A DNA stretch of 64,000 nucleotides from Cardiocondyla obscurior (GCF_019399895.1 NC_091867.1:4092001-4156000); one strand, 5' to 3'; numbered from the stretch's first letter, positions 26,886 through 40,227 are shown. Numbers and translations: made by a program. The notes: generated by a model from the sequence alone, not told the origin.

Positions 26886-29080
26886 AACCACGCTACCACC
26901 CACTCGCCTATCCGACCACCACCTGTCCACAAACTACCCTTCTGATTTCAATAACCGAAAGCTTCGGCACGCTCCTCTGTACGATGCTGATAAAAAGATC
27001 CTTTTTTTTTTTATTCCTTCACATTTTTTTCTTTCCTTATTTTCGCTTATTTTCGCTATTATAATTTTTGTGATAGAAACAAATTATTCGAACAATTGAA
27101 CAAAATTAATTGATATTATGCAATTTAACGGTACTGATTTTATCTACTATTTATCTATTTGCTACAAAAGTATCTTCAAATGTTTTTCTTTTTTTTTTAT
27201 TATTGCTCAAAATATAAATTATATTATGGCGTTCGAGTGCTTGGGCGTAACGAGGGTTGCAGAAATCGTCTCGGCCGATTTCACTAGCGATTTGACTCAA
27301 CTCGACTCGACTTGTAACGGCGAACGCACGCCGATAGCAATAAAATTACACTCGGCACAAAGAGCGCCGGCGGGCACGCCAGTCGGCCACCAGTAATGAT
27401 GCAGCGGGTTTATGTTAAGAAAGCACACCGATTGCCTCCGAACAGAAGCAGGCTGCTTCTACACCTCGACTCCCATACGTGTATTATTGTCCGCGTGTAT
27501 AAACATTAGAGGCGCATGTAAACATAGCCGCGAGAGAAGGTAATTTTCAAGAAGAATTTCTTAATGAAAAAATAATATTAAAAAGAAATTAAAATTAGTT
27601 ACAACAGTGCTACGACTCCTTCGTTTGAAAGGAATTGATAAAAACTGCTGACAAAAAGAAAACTTGAAACAATTTTTCAGATGATTATCTGTCTAACTAG
27701 ATAGTCGATAAGACGCAAGGGCGATCGCTACTAACCGGAAATTAATGACTAACAGCTGATTAAGGAGGGTCTCGGGGCTGGTACATGAGAGAAATACGCG
27801 GCGAAGAAAAGGAAGAAAGATGAATAAAGCTAGAGCTCGTTAAGTTTCTATCACCTGGCCGAGCCGAAGGAAAATGGCAGGACGCAGGACAAAGGCGCCC
27901 AGCGAAGTCACTGGCAAACTATGAAGCAGAAACGTATTTAACCTCTCACCTACATCACATTAACGCTGGGTTACAGGATAGTCTTTTTATGGTACTACGT
28001 CCCTATGGTCGGTACCGACGCGCAACAACATCGAGCGTTTTACGATACACCGTGACACCGCTCGCTCAATCATTTATGATCTTCACGTCGTTTGCGAGAA
28101 CTGCTCGACTACGTGTACGCGAAGTTGTCGCATCTTGTTCTGTTTCGCGCGAAATAAAATGTCAACGGAGAGAAGTAAGACGGACTCTATTTACACTTAA
28201 AATTTTCGCAAAAAATCCAGAAATAAAATCTTTATTTTAATTTTTTTTTAAATAATGTTATTATATTTTAGCAGTAAAATGATACTGGGATCTATAAGAT
28301 TTTGCTTAGAATCCACGAGATTTTCAAGCCTTCAGAATTAAAGATAGGACAAAAAGAAATGATACGGGAAACAGGATGGCTCCATTACAACGAGAACATC
28401 ACGTTGCGGAAGACGATCGCGTGGAAATTGAAGAAAATTACGGCTGCCAGTCGTAGGCGCGTGATTTATATTTGCACGTTCCCTTAGCTCGCGGCTTGTT
28501 CCCTTTAAGCTCAGTGGTCGGCCAAGTCGAATAGCTTCGCACGAAGCTGTTACGCGCCTGAAGACGTTATTAGGCACGGCGGCACGTTATGCTCGTCAAA
28601 TCGCACGGTTAAGCCACACCAAACGCGTAAGCTCAAACTGTAATCTTACGATCGTCTGCTTGAATAGATTATCGATTACCGCATTGAGATTTTTTGCAAG
28701 TCGCTCGACATTAGTGTACAATTTATCTACCTATTTTTATTATTTTTTAAAAATCTATCTATGCGGGAAATAAATTCTACCGGAGAACGTTTCACAACAT
28801 GATATAATCTAAAAACCTAGCACATTTGCGTGAAAAACTGTAGACTACAAAACGACATGTCTGTCATTGCTTGCAGAAATTATTCGATTATTAAAATTAC
28901 AAGTTTAACGATGTAAAAATAAAAATGTTTCACAAAAAAGAAAATAATTTTAAAAATACGCCGGATAGCATATGTCCCTTTTATCGTCACGAGAATCATG
29001 TAAATCCTAGCGAGGTGAAATTAAAATGTCATTGCAAAAAGAGCCATAACAATATCTGTATAAAACATATGCGCTGCGAC

Positions 29081-32000
29081 GGAGCTAGTTAGCGAGGCGT
29101 TTCATTAGGCAGATAAGGCAATCAAGCAACCCGCCATCTCGTTGAATTGTGCACGGATCGTCTTGAGTACGTGTGCATACATTAAGCGTGTGTGTAGCAC
29201 GGCCAAACGAGTATTTTACGTTGCTCGTACGCACAGCGTTTCGCGGAGTACCTACTCTAATAAGCCGCATTAAGACGCAGTCCGTCAGTTTGCGGTATTC
29301 GCGGAGCTTACCATACGAAATGTTCATCTCAAAGTGAACCAGAGGACGATCCACTCTCTCGAGAGCGCGCAGTGGAAATAAAGTCGACATTACGACTTTA
29401 GTCCAGCTCCATCGCGAGGGAAATGCATTTACAGCTAATATGTATGCTATTCGAAATTCCTGCAAAGTTACCGTGGACGTGGCGGCAAAAACCTACCGTG
29501 TCGCTGCGCGTTTTATTAAATTCCGTCCAATATAGCCGGTCTTTACTTTAATTACTCTCGATACGAGAATCCGGGATAACGTTTGGGAGACTGACACGCG
29601 CACAGTTTGCCGTTTCTGAAAATGCCTTTGCATCGCATCTCGTTAACTCGGAATAAATTGTATTACCCTTCCCCCATTCCCCCGCTCGGCAGCAAAATGC
29701 TGGAATATCGGTTGCACTTGCTTTAAACTCGTACTTTGCAAATAAATAGCGTTACGTTCAGTTGGAAGCGTGCTGTTTCACTCGTCGATGTCCTTTGTGA
29801 CTCCTTATTAGGATACACGTGCCAAATCAGTAGCTAGCTCGGTTATCCGGATAGTAAATGGAATCGCGTGCATTCAGGATTGTCTCTCGATATCGCGAGC
29901 GGCCCACGTGAACAACTCGAAGCCTTCAGAAGCGCATTACGCACACCCTACACGCCGTCCCTTCGACATCCTCGACCCGGCGCGGAGCCTGGATATCTCG
30001 TACGCGTCCTACGTAAAAGATTTAACGTTCCATATCCCCTACGAACACATTCTGACACGGACGACGCGTACGCTCCACATGTATATATTAACGCGTCAAT
30101 TTCAAATACAGCTACGTCTCGAAACGTACTTTTATATTTCTTTCCGTTCTCGTTGATTAATCTCAAACTATTCTCTACATGTCAGGGAAATGATAACGCT
30201 AATAGAGGTAGCGATAATAATAAGATACGGTTAAAAAATATATAAAATACAGAAATACAGTTAAAAGATATGCCTCAGTCGTAACGAACAAGATATCGTG
30301 CTCCATAAAGTCGTATCAATGCAAATCTGATGTGGCGCAATAATTGTGGCTGATATACATATACATTTCTCCGCGAGGGCGTGCTATCGAACACGACACG
30401 TGAATTGCACGTTCGCCGATTAAATTCGCGTGGTCGTCCGTATCAGAAACGACCGTAAAACCATGCGCGAAACCAAGACCACCATGACGAGAAAGCCAAC
30501 ACTGAGGAATAAATCTCCCGATCGACTACCGACTGCCATTCACTGCTGCGCCTCTGCTCACTTGCATGCGAGCGAGCGAGCGTCCGTTCGTTTATGCGCG
30601 CCTCTATATTTAATATCATAAATTATGATCCGTCCGCGAACGGGCTACCAGTAAACCGGACGATCCGGGAATTACTGGAACGTAATTAAGCGTGAAACGC
30701 GCCGGGTTCTCCGCGCGCGGCGACAGGTCCATGTGCGTTCAACTACCGCAAAGAGGAGAAAAAAAAAAGTACGCGAGAAGCGCGTTCTAGGAGAACGAAC
30801 GTGTCTAAATGCCACGAGGCGATGCGCAATACCTTGCTAGGGACTGCAATTTAATTTGCGCGTTCGATACTTTTGGAATGTGAGCCGCGGGCAAGGTCAA
30901 GATGGCACATATCTAATATGCGATTCTTAATTCATTAACATGTCGTCCGCTAATTATATTCAATTTTTTTCCTTACAATTGAGTCACTAAGCCGCGTGTA
31001 GTCGGACGCAGTAGCATTATTATTTCAAATGATTATTTTCAGTCGCGATTATCTTGCGTCAAGTCCAATAATGAATCTTGCATAAGCTGGAGATATTTTA
31101 GTTTATAGAACGTGATTCATGTAAATGATAACTTGGCGAATTAATTGATCGCCAGCTCGGTAGCGAGTCCCTTCGAGAGCGCCCGAATGTCCTCGAAAGT
31201 TTAATAACTTCGGATAATTTGATAAAAGCAATGCGGGTTATGTTCTTGCGTCCGGCTCGCGTGCATCTTGCCGTTTTGCGCGGATAGTAATTAATGTAAT
31301 TAGACGATAATTTATTCTGTCTTAATTTAAAACATTATATACGTAATTTGCAAGAATTGTATCGAATGACGTATAATTATCTCGCACTCCTATACCACGT
31401 AAAAACTATTTCATTTTGCTTTTGATTTGTTTTGATAATAATGCAATATACTGTATAATTATCGAGCAATTCTTCATAACAGTATTATCAAAGTAATGAT
31501 AAATGGTCTCTCGAGATTTTTTTTTCCGTCGTAAAAAAAATCCGGACTAGTTGTCTATATAACGTCAAGGAAACGAGTAGGTCGCAAATTTCATAATTAT
31601 TTCGCTCTGATAGCCGATTATAGAATGCGTTCGTGACTTTACGTGTCGTTCTAACAGCGTTTCTCGGGAGGGTTTTTTTTTTCACACCTGACTCACGCCA
31701 TCGCGCCGATTCGATAAATCGGTAAATCACGCCTCGCATGACACACGTAGGCAATTAACGTATATCTACGGACGATTAGGTGCGCTGAGGACTACACGCG
31801 CCTCCAATCATGCTCTACCGCATGTTGCATGTGTAGTCAACGCGTGGGTGTACACGATTAATAAGATAAATACGAGAAGGAGGAATTCACGTCATTCCGC
31901 ATTTGTTCATCTTCTTATCAATGTAATTATATAATTTATTATCGCATTAATTTTTTTTTTTAATAAAAATTTTTAATTAAAATATAATTGTTTGCTTCTA

Positions 32001-34200
32001 CTTGTACCTTTACTTTTCTATTTTATTATGTATTAAATTAAAAATAAAATTATATTAACTGATTATTTTCGTTTTTAATAATTTTAATTTTTAATGACAA
32101 GTGTGAATAGATGAAGTAGTTATTTAAAAATGCAAAATGTAAATGGAAAATGAACAAATATACCGATCTTCGCCGTGTTAAAATTTTCTTAATTCTAATG
32201 GGGCTTTGCACGCACGAAAACGCTTATTTTAGCATGACTTGGCAAGCACCGCGGAGTAATGCAGATACATTGCGCAGGCTCTCGAGTTCTTTTTGCGCTC
32301 GTCTGGATTATCCCGCGGCGCCATATTTTGCTTGGCCACGTCCGGCGTTGGCTCTCCGTATCCAAGGATCTCATTCCGCCGATTCCTTCGTTTCCCATTC
32401 GCGGCCAGACAGCACAAAGTGGAAGCGCATAAAGGCGCGACCTTCCACTAGGCGCTTCTTCCTCGTCGCTCGTTGTCGTCGTCAGGGTGAATAGTCCCGC
32501 TGCTGCGTATACGTGTGCATACGTGTGCAGCAGATAGGTATATAAACGCACATATATTTTCTCCTGATGTGGAAAACAATAAGCGTGGATTTATATGCAC
32601 CGCGGCCCGAGGCAATAACTTAAGTACGAAACGCCGTTTCTTTGGCATTTCCTTGCCATCCCGAACGCGTCCCCTATCTAAATAAGGACGTCGGAAATAG
32701 TTTCTCATTTCATTGTTCTATATCGCCTAATAATACGAAACTATCTTTTTTTTTGTTTTTTTTTGTTTTTTTTTTTGTTTCGTTCAACATATTACCAATA
32801 TGTCATTTTACAGATCTCTACTCAATTTGCGTACATTTGCGCTTTCCAAATCTTAATTTAAATTACGCGTAAATTATAATAATAAAATCTTTTTTTGCTT
32901 TGCTTTTTAATTTTATAAAAGAATAAATGTGGTACTATAAATTAATCGGAAATTAATCTGTAAAATAAAATATTTTTAATGCAAGTTCTCTCGCGTGACA
33001 CTACGTGTAGGAACCGTTTCCTGCGGAAGCATTCTTGTAGGCATAAATTTCGATTATTGGCGTTGTTTATGTCGGAGATATTCGGCAAACGGGAACGCTA
33101 TAAATCTCAACGTGCATATTCCGGTCTAAAGAATAGAGTTTCCCGACAAGCGCCGATTTGTCAAGAAGGGCTTCGAATACCTCTCAATGGCAACAAGCGG
33201 AAAGCTCACCCTTCGCGGCATTCCGAAGCCACAATGCTGTGCATGAATGTGTGTTCCTTATCCTAGTGTTGGAGAAACGCCGACCGCGCTACGATGAAGG
33301 GAAAAGTAAAATAGATCTGTTTCCCTCCTCCCATTGAGATCGGAGAGGAAGCCTACAAATTTTACTTACTTACGATCTGTTCTTTTTTTTTCTCCCCCCG
33401 GACCCTTCAAAGCGGATAACTGTATTACGTTATATTGTATTTTCCCGTACCTATGAGGTACCACCTGATTTTTTGTCAGCCTGACGATAAAATGCGCATC
33501 GTGTGTTTAAAATAAAGAAATTAAAAAAGGGTCTTGCACTTAAGCGGAATATGTGCCGTGCGAACGCAAATGCAATAACGTTTACCGATCATTAATTACG
33601 CGTGAAGTCGTTGCGCTATTTTCTAACAAAGATATACACGATGTTGGTTGCGATGCGCGCCGATGACTGCAAACGGGCGGATGGATCCGTCTACGTGTCA
33701 TTGTCTCCTCGATACCTGTCATCCGGACTTTCTCCTATCGATTGTGGATGGTTGATTCGCCAGCCCGCGTCCGCGCAAGTCCTGGCAAGGATTTATCGTG
33801 CCCGTCGATCGTATGTAATGGGTTGAACGACCTCGACTTTATCTTGGGACTTGAACCTCGGGGAACGAACAATCGATCTCGCGCGTACCCGCGCGCGCTC
33901 CGGAGAAGGACGAGCGCCCATTATAGTCGACGGATAGAACGTGCGTGCGAAAGGTCGTGACTGCCGTAGCTTCGCGATAGACCGGCCTTTTTTACGCTTT
34001 CTAATGCTCCACCGCGATCTCTCACCGCACGGGGCTAACGATAACAAAATCCCTTCGCCGTCGCAGATCCGACGCGTCGTTTTATTTTATTATACGCCAT
34101 TACGAATGAAGCTCGGCGGGCTTCCGGTATCGTTCATGCAAGATGACACTGCTCTAAACGCTCTTTGACCGTTTCACTTTACGCAGATGCGCGATCGCCG
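29081..34200. other. Non-coding stretch
   Basis: The part 29,080-30,120 and patches near 32,200-32,700, 33,000-33,300 and 33,650-34,050 are CpG-rich; the remainder is AT-rich. A T-run with G interruptions lies at 32,745-32,780. No recognised gene, RNA or mobile element. Confidence 0.5.
32745..32780. repeat. Interrupted poly-T tract
   Basis: T-runs of about 9-12 are separated by single G residues. Confidence 0.8.
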
Positions 34201-37200
34201 CTCGTAAATTTAATCCCTGCCGGCTTAATAATGTCAATCGCAAATCTGTCGGATAATCTATTAAATTAAGTTTTATCTTAATTATTTTTAATGATATGGT
34301 GCATACCATTAAATACTTTTGCGACATTTCGCAGTCGAGAATCATTCTGCATGGTGACGCAGATAGATTATTATTGGGCTTGACGCATGAAATTAAGATT
34401 AGCGAAATTCACGCGCAATTAAGATTATGTCGTAACGGAGAAAGCGAAATGTGCGCGAGAATCTGTGCTCGCGTATTGAAAACACGGGGTACTACACTTG
34501 TAGACACTAACGAGCCTCGACAATTTAATGGCATAATGTCATTACACTCCCGGGGAAGGCATTGCACCGCGATAGAGAGATATAATAGGACTGGCGCTAA
34601 TTAATAATTAATAACCCGGATCCAAATTAAATGGCTTTAAGGGTCGCGAGGGTGGCCGCCGATACGGAGCGATGAATGCCGCGGCGCGTGGTATATCGGA
34701 AATGGCATTGGGGTGGTCCGGAATGGTAGAGGGTCGACGAAGCCACGGCGCAAGATAGAGAGAGATACGAGAATTCTCCTGTTCGAAGGGTGTCCTGGGA
34801 GCTCAGGATTGCTCCGAGGGGTGTTGCATTATTTATGGCCGCCATCGATCATCGTCCGGCAAGTGGAACCGTCGCGAACACCCCACTAATCGCCATATGA
34901 CAACCGTATTTATTTTAAAGTCGCCCACGTCAACATATGATGCATTAATCTTAATTGTTTCACTTGCCGCGTTACCCTCGGACGCGGAGAGGACATTTCG
35001 GGCCTACGCAAAAGCTGTATATTCGCTCCGCGGCTGAAGCAATCTCCGAATTCTCGATTCTGATACCACGTACCACGGGAAATATCGATCCGATGCCTTT
35101 AGCATACGTTGACACTTATTAATTCATGCGGCTAACTTGAGCGAGCATCTGTCACGAACAAATCGCTCACGATCTCTAGTACCGCTGCATCGTCGAAAGT
35201 GATTTCTACGAGTAACCGCTTCTCCTAGCAGGTAAGCTCATTGACCCTCGACCGCGGTAGAGCCGCAGGAAGCGGCACGAAGGCAGCCGGAGTACGCGAG
35301 GGTGGAAGTGCAGCGCAAGTAGTGCTATGAAATATGCATAGAGACTGGAAGGGGCCCGGGGTGTACGACACCGGAGAGAAGGGCGAGGGGGTGAAGAGGA
35401 GGAAGATACGGTGGAAGACGAAATATGAGTGGCGGGAATGAGGGGTGGCGGACTTGCGCTGTATTCGAATCCAAAGTCGTACGAGAGAGACAAGAAGATC
35501 GTTGCACCTCAGCGAGTATCGGCGACTAGAACGTAACGGAAGGAGCGCGACTCAGGGTGAGGGACAAGGAGCGGCAAAGGACTGCTACACGATCGACGTA
35601 CAGGAAAAGCATCACGCACGCATTTGCGAAGGAACGCATATAACACGGGGAGAAAGATGAACGCGAGGGATATAAGGGGCGAGAGGGGGACTTACGCTCA
35701 CCCTGTACACGGTGACGGCGAGGGTCGTCCGTTGACCTCGTTCGCCTCACCATTGCTTAACCCGCAACGCAAACCATTATCTTCGCGATGCGCAACGTGC
35801 GTGCACTTAGAGGTGTATCCGTGGATGATGCGTGCGTATCCGCGTGTGCACGAGAGTGCGCACACGTACCGATTATGATTTATAACGTTAGCGCGAGCAC
35901 CGTCCTTTAAAAGCCCGAGAATTCAAGCGAGACAAAACACCGTGTACATTAACGTTATCTGCGAAAAATCTATATACGCACCTACAACTTCTTTCAATTT
36001 AAGACAATAAACATTATAATCTTTCTTTTTATGAAATATAATATTTCGTTCGTTATGAAGAATTGCAAAAAATTTGCTTTAAATTTGTATGAGAGTTATG
36101 TTTTATAAAAAGAATTAAATTTTTTTATCGTACAGATTGATATCCATTAATAAAGTATCAAGTTGCTATTAAGCGTTAAATATCATGGCGAGACTACTTT
36201 TTCCATGACCATATTTATATGGATTATATCGAGAAAGTGATAAATTAAAGTAGAAATTCCTATAAATGCAAGACGCGACGAATTGCGAAACGCGCGTAAT
36301 TTGCTCCGTCGCAATCTCCGCTGAAAATCGGCGGATATTTATATTCGATTGGATGCATCTCAAATAAAAACGGGAGCTGTTTCCGATAACGCGGTATTCG
36401 ATAGGCTGTCGCGAAAAAAGCTTCACGTTCGCACGGGCACGGGGCTCTCGCGAATCCGGATATTTGACCACGTTTATCGGTGGGACGTCGGCAGCTACCA
36501 GAGAGAAATCAATTTCCGCGTGTACGGCCGACAGATCTTTCACGGTCGATCTCATGGTGGCCTTCTCGGTCAAGGCGCAAGGAAAGATCGCAGGAAGAAT
36601 CGCGCTGGCATATGCAACGTAGACACCGTAGCATCGGTATATCGAAGATCGGCGCGAAGCTGGCACGAGAGCCGTGTACGATAGGCACGGCTTCAAGCAG
36701 CGAATCCCGGACTGGCATAACTTGTTCAACACGTTCCTCGCGCGATGGGGTCATCGTCGAAGGAGAAGAGATGCTGTACTGACCGCCAGGGTCACCGCGG
36801 GGTTGCGCCGCGGCAGCGCACACGTGGCAGCCTGCCGCCGGCAATTCGGTTGCCGGCAATAGTATTCCGGCCGCGGATATATCTGGCGGACTCTAGCGCG
36901 ACCCGCCGACATAAATCATTCGAGATAATCATGGCCGATGGCCGCTTAATCGTAGGACACATCACCGACGCGCGAACGCGAGAAGCTCATTCGGAGCGCG
37001 GATACGTGACCACCGCGTCGCGCCAGCTCAGCCAATTATTACGGAAGAGATATGCGCTCGTGGCGATTGGACGATCGGTGAAAAGTTCAATCGCGGCGCT
37101 AACCCGATGATACGTTGACCCCGACGAGCGCGAGCAGGTGTTCCGACAAATACGTACGTAGCCGACGACCTTATCCGGCGTGAATCTCGCTAAAAGGGGC

Positions 37201-38130
37201 AAAACCAGTTATGTGCTCTAAAAGAAAGCGCGCGATGGATCATCATCGTCGGTAATAATAGAAATTGAGATCCACGTAGATAACTTATACTTCAAAAATA
37301 TATTAGGATTTACTACTGTTATTTTTAATTTTTTTTTTTTGAATTTTTCCCTCCCGATATCCGTATCTCTTTATGCGTGGCCGTGCAAGTACTAAAATAT
37401 ATCACGTTGCGATTCTCCGCGAAATCAAAGGGCACGTTCAAAGACGGCTCCTCGTCCCTCTTTAGTCTGAATGACGAGACTAGATAGGCAGTCCGACGGG
37501 AAAAAAAAGGTGTCGCGATAATGTAGTTTCCACAGTTTCTGCTGTGAGCACGATTCTTTCTAATTTCGTGCCTTCTCCTCCTACCTCGCCGCCACGCGCC
37601 TCGGATAATATGAGAGCGGCCCTGGAGCCGGAGGGCGAACGCGCCTCCGTTACTTTTCTAATGACAACGGCGCCAATCGGGGCGGCCCCGCGACAAAAGC
37701 AGGGTAATGAGAACAGAGGTAAATCATCGACCATTGTGAAGTAATCCCCTTGTATTGTCTGCCGGTACGCGCGTGATGTATTACGTTATTGGAGCGAACA
37801 AGCGAACGAGCTAGCGCCTGTCGTAAAGATGCTCTAAGGTTTTCTGCCGTCTCAAACGTTTCTCTTAATGTAACTCGGATTTTACATTTTAGCCGAACCA
37901 TTTTTCCATTGACGCATCTTTTTTGCGATGCTGATTTTCGTGCCGCGAAAGTAAAGGTAAACTCGAATTTTATTATTTAATTTACTTTAATTATTTGAAT
38001 TATTTTTGATTTGTTATAAATATATCGGTATATATTTGGTTATTTGCTAATCTTTAATTGTCGTTATTTTGCACGCCTAATACTTTTTTCTAATATGTTG
38101 ACATGCATTGTAAAAAATAAAACGACTTAC
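34201..38130. other. Non-coding stretch up to the minus-strand spliced locus
   Basis: GC-rich blocks at 34,640-35,870 and 36,300-37,200 carry overlapping frames on both strands. The longest, 187 codons on the minus strand (36,169-36,732), has no recognisable motif. 37,900-38,130 is AT-rich and would lie downstream of the last exon found of the minus-strand locus, so a further 3' exon could be hidden here. Confidence 0.45.
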
Positions 38131-38177
38131 CAGTCGGCATGAACAACAGCGGAGTTGTTGTTACAGCAACAATAATT
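38131..38177 (-). other. Micro-exon (47 nt), last recognisable exon of the minus-strand locus
   Basis: The acceptor ends in tttttgttgcag after a T-rich stretch and the donor is gtaagtcg, both near consensus. A downstream donor means at least one more exon must follow towards lower coordinates. A comparable 37-nt micro-exon sits in the same relative place at 54,698-54,734 on the other strand. Confidence 0.5.
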
Positions 38178-38342
38178 CTGCAACAAAAATATAAAAATCA
38201 AATTATAGAGAGATCAGAATTATTTCTATTGTGTTAAAAAAATTAGGCGTCTTTAATAAGTTTTTTAATTACACAAAACCAAAGTCAAATTATTTTAATA
38301 TAATTTCTAAGAAATTTTATGCAAATAAAAAATAATTCTTAC

Positions 38343-38616
38343 CATTGGGTTGCTCCGCTGATGCAGGAGCCCTTCCTGGGCCTCCTCCTCCTCTCAGTCA
38401 GTCTTAGATATCGGATCTTCCTTCCTGTCAACACAGGACACTCGCGAAACCGTATACGGATAAACTACATTCGCGCGATAGTGTTCGACACTCCCGGTTT
38501 AAAGATTATTCAACAAACGCCCGATACTTTAACGATAATCGCGACACGGCCGACGAACCGCCGGCGATTCGTTTATTTATTTCTGTCGGCGGCGAATACT
38601 TCCGGAAAATAATGAT
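38343..38616 (-). other. Exon-like block (274 nt) carrying the conserved 55-nt exon end
   Basis: The acceptor is an excellent T-run plus gtgttacag and the donor is gtaaga. The last 55 nt (38,343-38,397) align without gaps, 43 of 55 identical, to the plus-strand exon end at 54,197-54,251. A fragment of the array unit (the segment containing gacactcgcg) lies near its middle at about 38,436. Confidence 0.5.
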
Positions 38617-38762
38617 CTGTAACACAAAAAAAAAATTAAATTGTAGATATTTAAATAAATAATCTTCACTGTTAAAACAAAACTTACGTGTTAAAATCAA
38701 TTTACTTTTTCTATTAAATATTATACAATAAAGTTATCTGTGACTGAAAAAGAGATCTTTAC

Positions 38763-38942
38763 CCTACGGTTGCTCCGACGAAGTAAGATGCCTTTCCGAG
38801 GCCTGCTCCTCCTCTCAGGGTGTTGAGACGTAGGGCTAAGTGGTCCAAGGATGGCCTTCCACACACTAGATATTCCAGTTTCCTTCGGACTTCCATTTGA
38901 AACAAAACGGAATTTTGGTTAGAAGCTATCCTTAATAGGATA
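38763..38942 (-). CDS. Exon-like block with most of a 57-codon spliced ORF
   Basis: The acceptor is tatttattcag and the donor gtaaag. A frame starting at an ATG (minus strand, near 38,897) stays open to the donor. When joined to the next block (38,616 downwards) it ends at a TAA after 57 codons. The product would have a basic N-terminal half, then a Gly/Ala-rich hydrophobic stretch starting near residue 30 (GLGKASYFVGATVG and on), and a basic end, RRRQK. That layout would suit a small membrane-anchored protein. GGAGLGKA resembles a P-loop but lacks the Ser/Thr after Lys, so I do not call nucleotide binding. The exon end is homologous to 38,343-38,397 but shifted in frame by one base. Coding status is uncertain. 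Confidence 0.25.
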
Positions 38943-39441
38943 CTGAATAAATACTATCCGTGTAAAAATCATTGAATGTAAAAATTATTTCACGGCCACG
39001 ATATCGTTATTTATCAAATAGAATTACTTTTCCGTACAGCGTATAATCTACTTGATGCGACGTACTGATAAGGAATGTGGTAGTGGGTGTAGTGACGTGA
39101 TGGAGATAGTGAGGGAACGTCGCGCGAGCCTCGGCCAGCTCGCATAGTCGAAGGCCAAGGTTAAGGCCAATATTGGTATACAGTCCTTAGCAATGAAGTT
39201 CAATGAAGCGTAAAGAAATACTCGAAATATTATTTTAAATATCATGTGAAATACTATGCCGAGTTATAACTTTGTAAAAGTGAATAATATTCGGCATTGC
39301 ATATCACATGTTAATCAAAATAATATTTAAAGTATAAGCTCCTTTACATTTCACTGATCTTTATAGAGATATGAAGAAAATACTTTTATTCGCGTAGGTA
39401 AAAATGTTAATTTAATAATAATTAAAAAATGATGGTGATAC

Positions 39442-39555
39442 TGCTTTTGTCGATGCAGTTACTCTGTCGTCACAAACTCTTCTTTTTGGGCCTCGTCCTT
39501 TTTTTCCTTCTCTCTCGATGTCATCTGCATGCAGTGGAAAGCACGAAAGTCACAA
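39442..39555 (-). other. Exon-like block (114 nt)
   Basis: The acceptor tatgtatttacag is good. The proposed donor gtatca is weak, but the plus-strand homologue uses the same gtatca at 54,252. With the preceding 80-nt intron removed, one frame runs 39 codons across the junction, from a stop in the previous block to a TAA at about 39,460. It ends in an acidic/basic Lys-Glu-rich segment (EKEKKDEAQKEEF). Its GAGGCCCA core matches the exon ends at 38.34 and 54.2 kb. Confidence 0.35.
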
Positions 39556-39635
39556 CTGTAAATACATAAAAGAACTATTGAATACAATATCAAATAAAAC
39601 CTGTGCAGACGCTGGGCGACACTCGCGTTACTCAC

Positions 39636-39879
39636 CCTTTTAAATCTTCCTCCGAGCATTAGAACGGCGCTCCGGAGCTTCCGATAAGAAGTCTGACCTA
39701 TTCAACACACTGGCTGCGGTGGCAAGGGCACGTTCGTTGTTGCCTCGTGTGCGTTCCTCGTCCGTGTGCGGCAGGAAGCCCGTACGCCGGCTGCTCCGAC
39801 TGCCGACAGCCGAACGCGCATGAGCAGCACCGAGAGCGTCCGACTCTTTATGGCTCTACCACAGCGTTCGAGTACGCTG
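39636..39879 (-). other. Array exon copy A (244 nt)
   Basis: Acceptor tttaatcattttcag and donor gtgagt are intact. It is the youngest-looking copy together with B, with which it shares the first 100 nt almost unchanged. The downstream end has lost the segment found in B and E and is fused directly to the next part of the unit. Confidence 0.45.
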
Positions 39880-40227
39880 CTGAAAATGATTAAATATAAA
39901 ATAATATTCTTTAACGTAAAAGAAGCACAATTAAATCACTCGCGCGCTCTGTAACGCCCGGTTTAATCAGGGTTATGTCACTGTATTAAATATGAATAAA
40001 ATATGAATCTCTTTAACGCGACTCTGAACGACACTCGCGTTCTTAAATTTTGCAATATTTCTCTCGATTATTTGTTTGACGTTCCCGGGAACATGGTTGA
40101 CGAACCGGCCGCGGCGGCGAGGACGCGTTTGCTTCTGAATTTTATCTAAGCGGACATAAAGAGACACGGCGCGAAGTATTAACGTCGACACGAAACGAAA
40201 AGTATTCTACGCCAAGTTTTCACTTAC

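Larger units (their letters stand above)
24159..29080. other. Non-coding stretch, possible intron downstream of the 24.1-kb exon
   Basis: Simple repeats lie at 25,435-25,474 (GA-rich), at about 26,162-26,188 (T-runs) and at 26,856-26,882 (CCAA). A 176-codon minus-strand frame (24,737-25,267) and frames in the GC-rich part 26,290-26,930 are not protein-like. If the exon at 24,049-24,158 is real, this region would be intron. Confidence 0.45.

Noticed and set aside
36169..36732. 187-codon minus-strand ORF
   Set aside because: No motif or plausible fold was seen, it overlaps frames of 100-121 codons on the other strand, and its C-terminal part runs into AT-rich DNA. A frame of this length is expected about once in a window like this.
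38763..38830. P-loop-like GGAGLGKA in the spliced 57-codon ORF
   Set aside because: The Ser/Thr after the lysine is missing and the two homologous exon ends do not keep the lysine.
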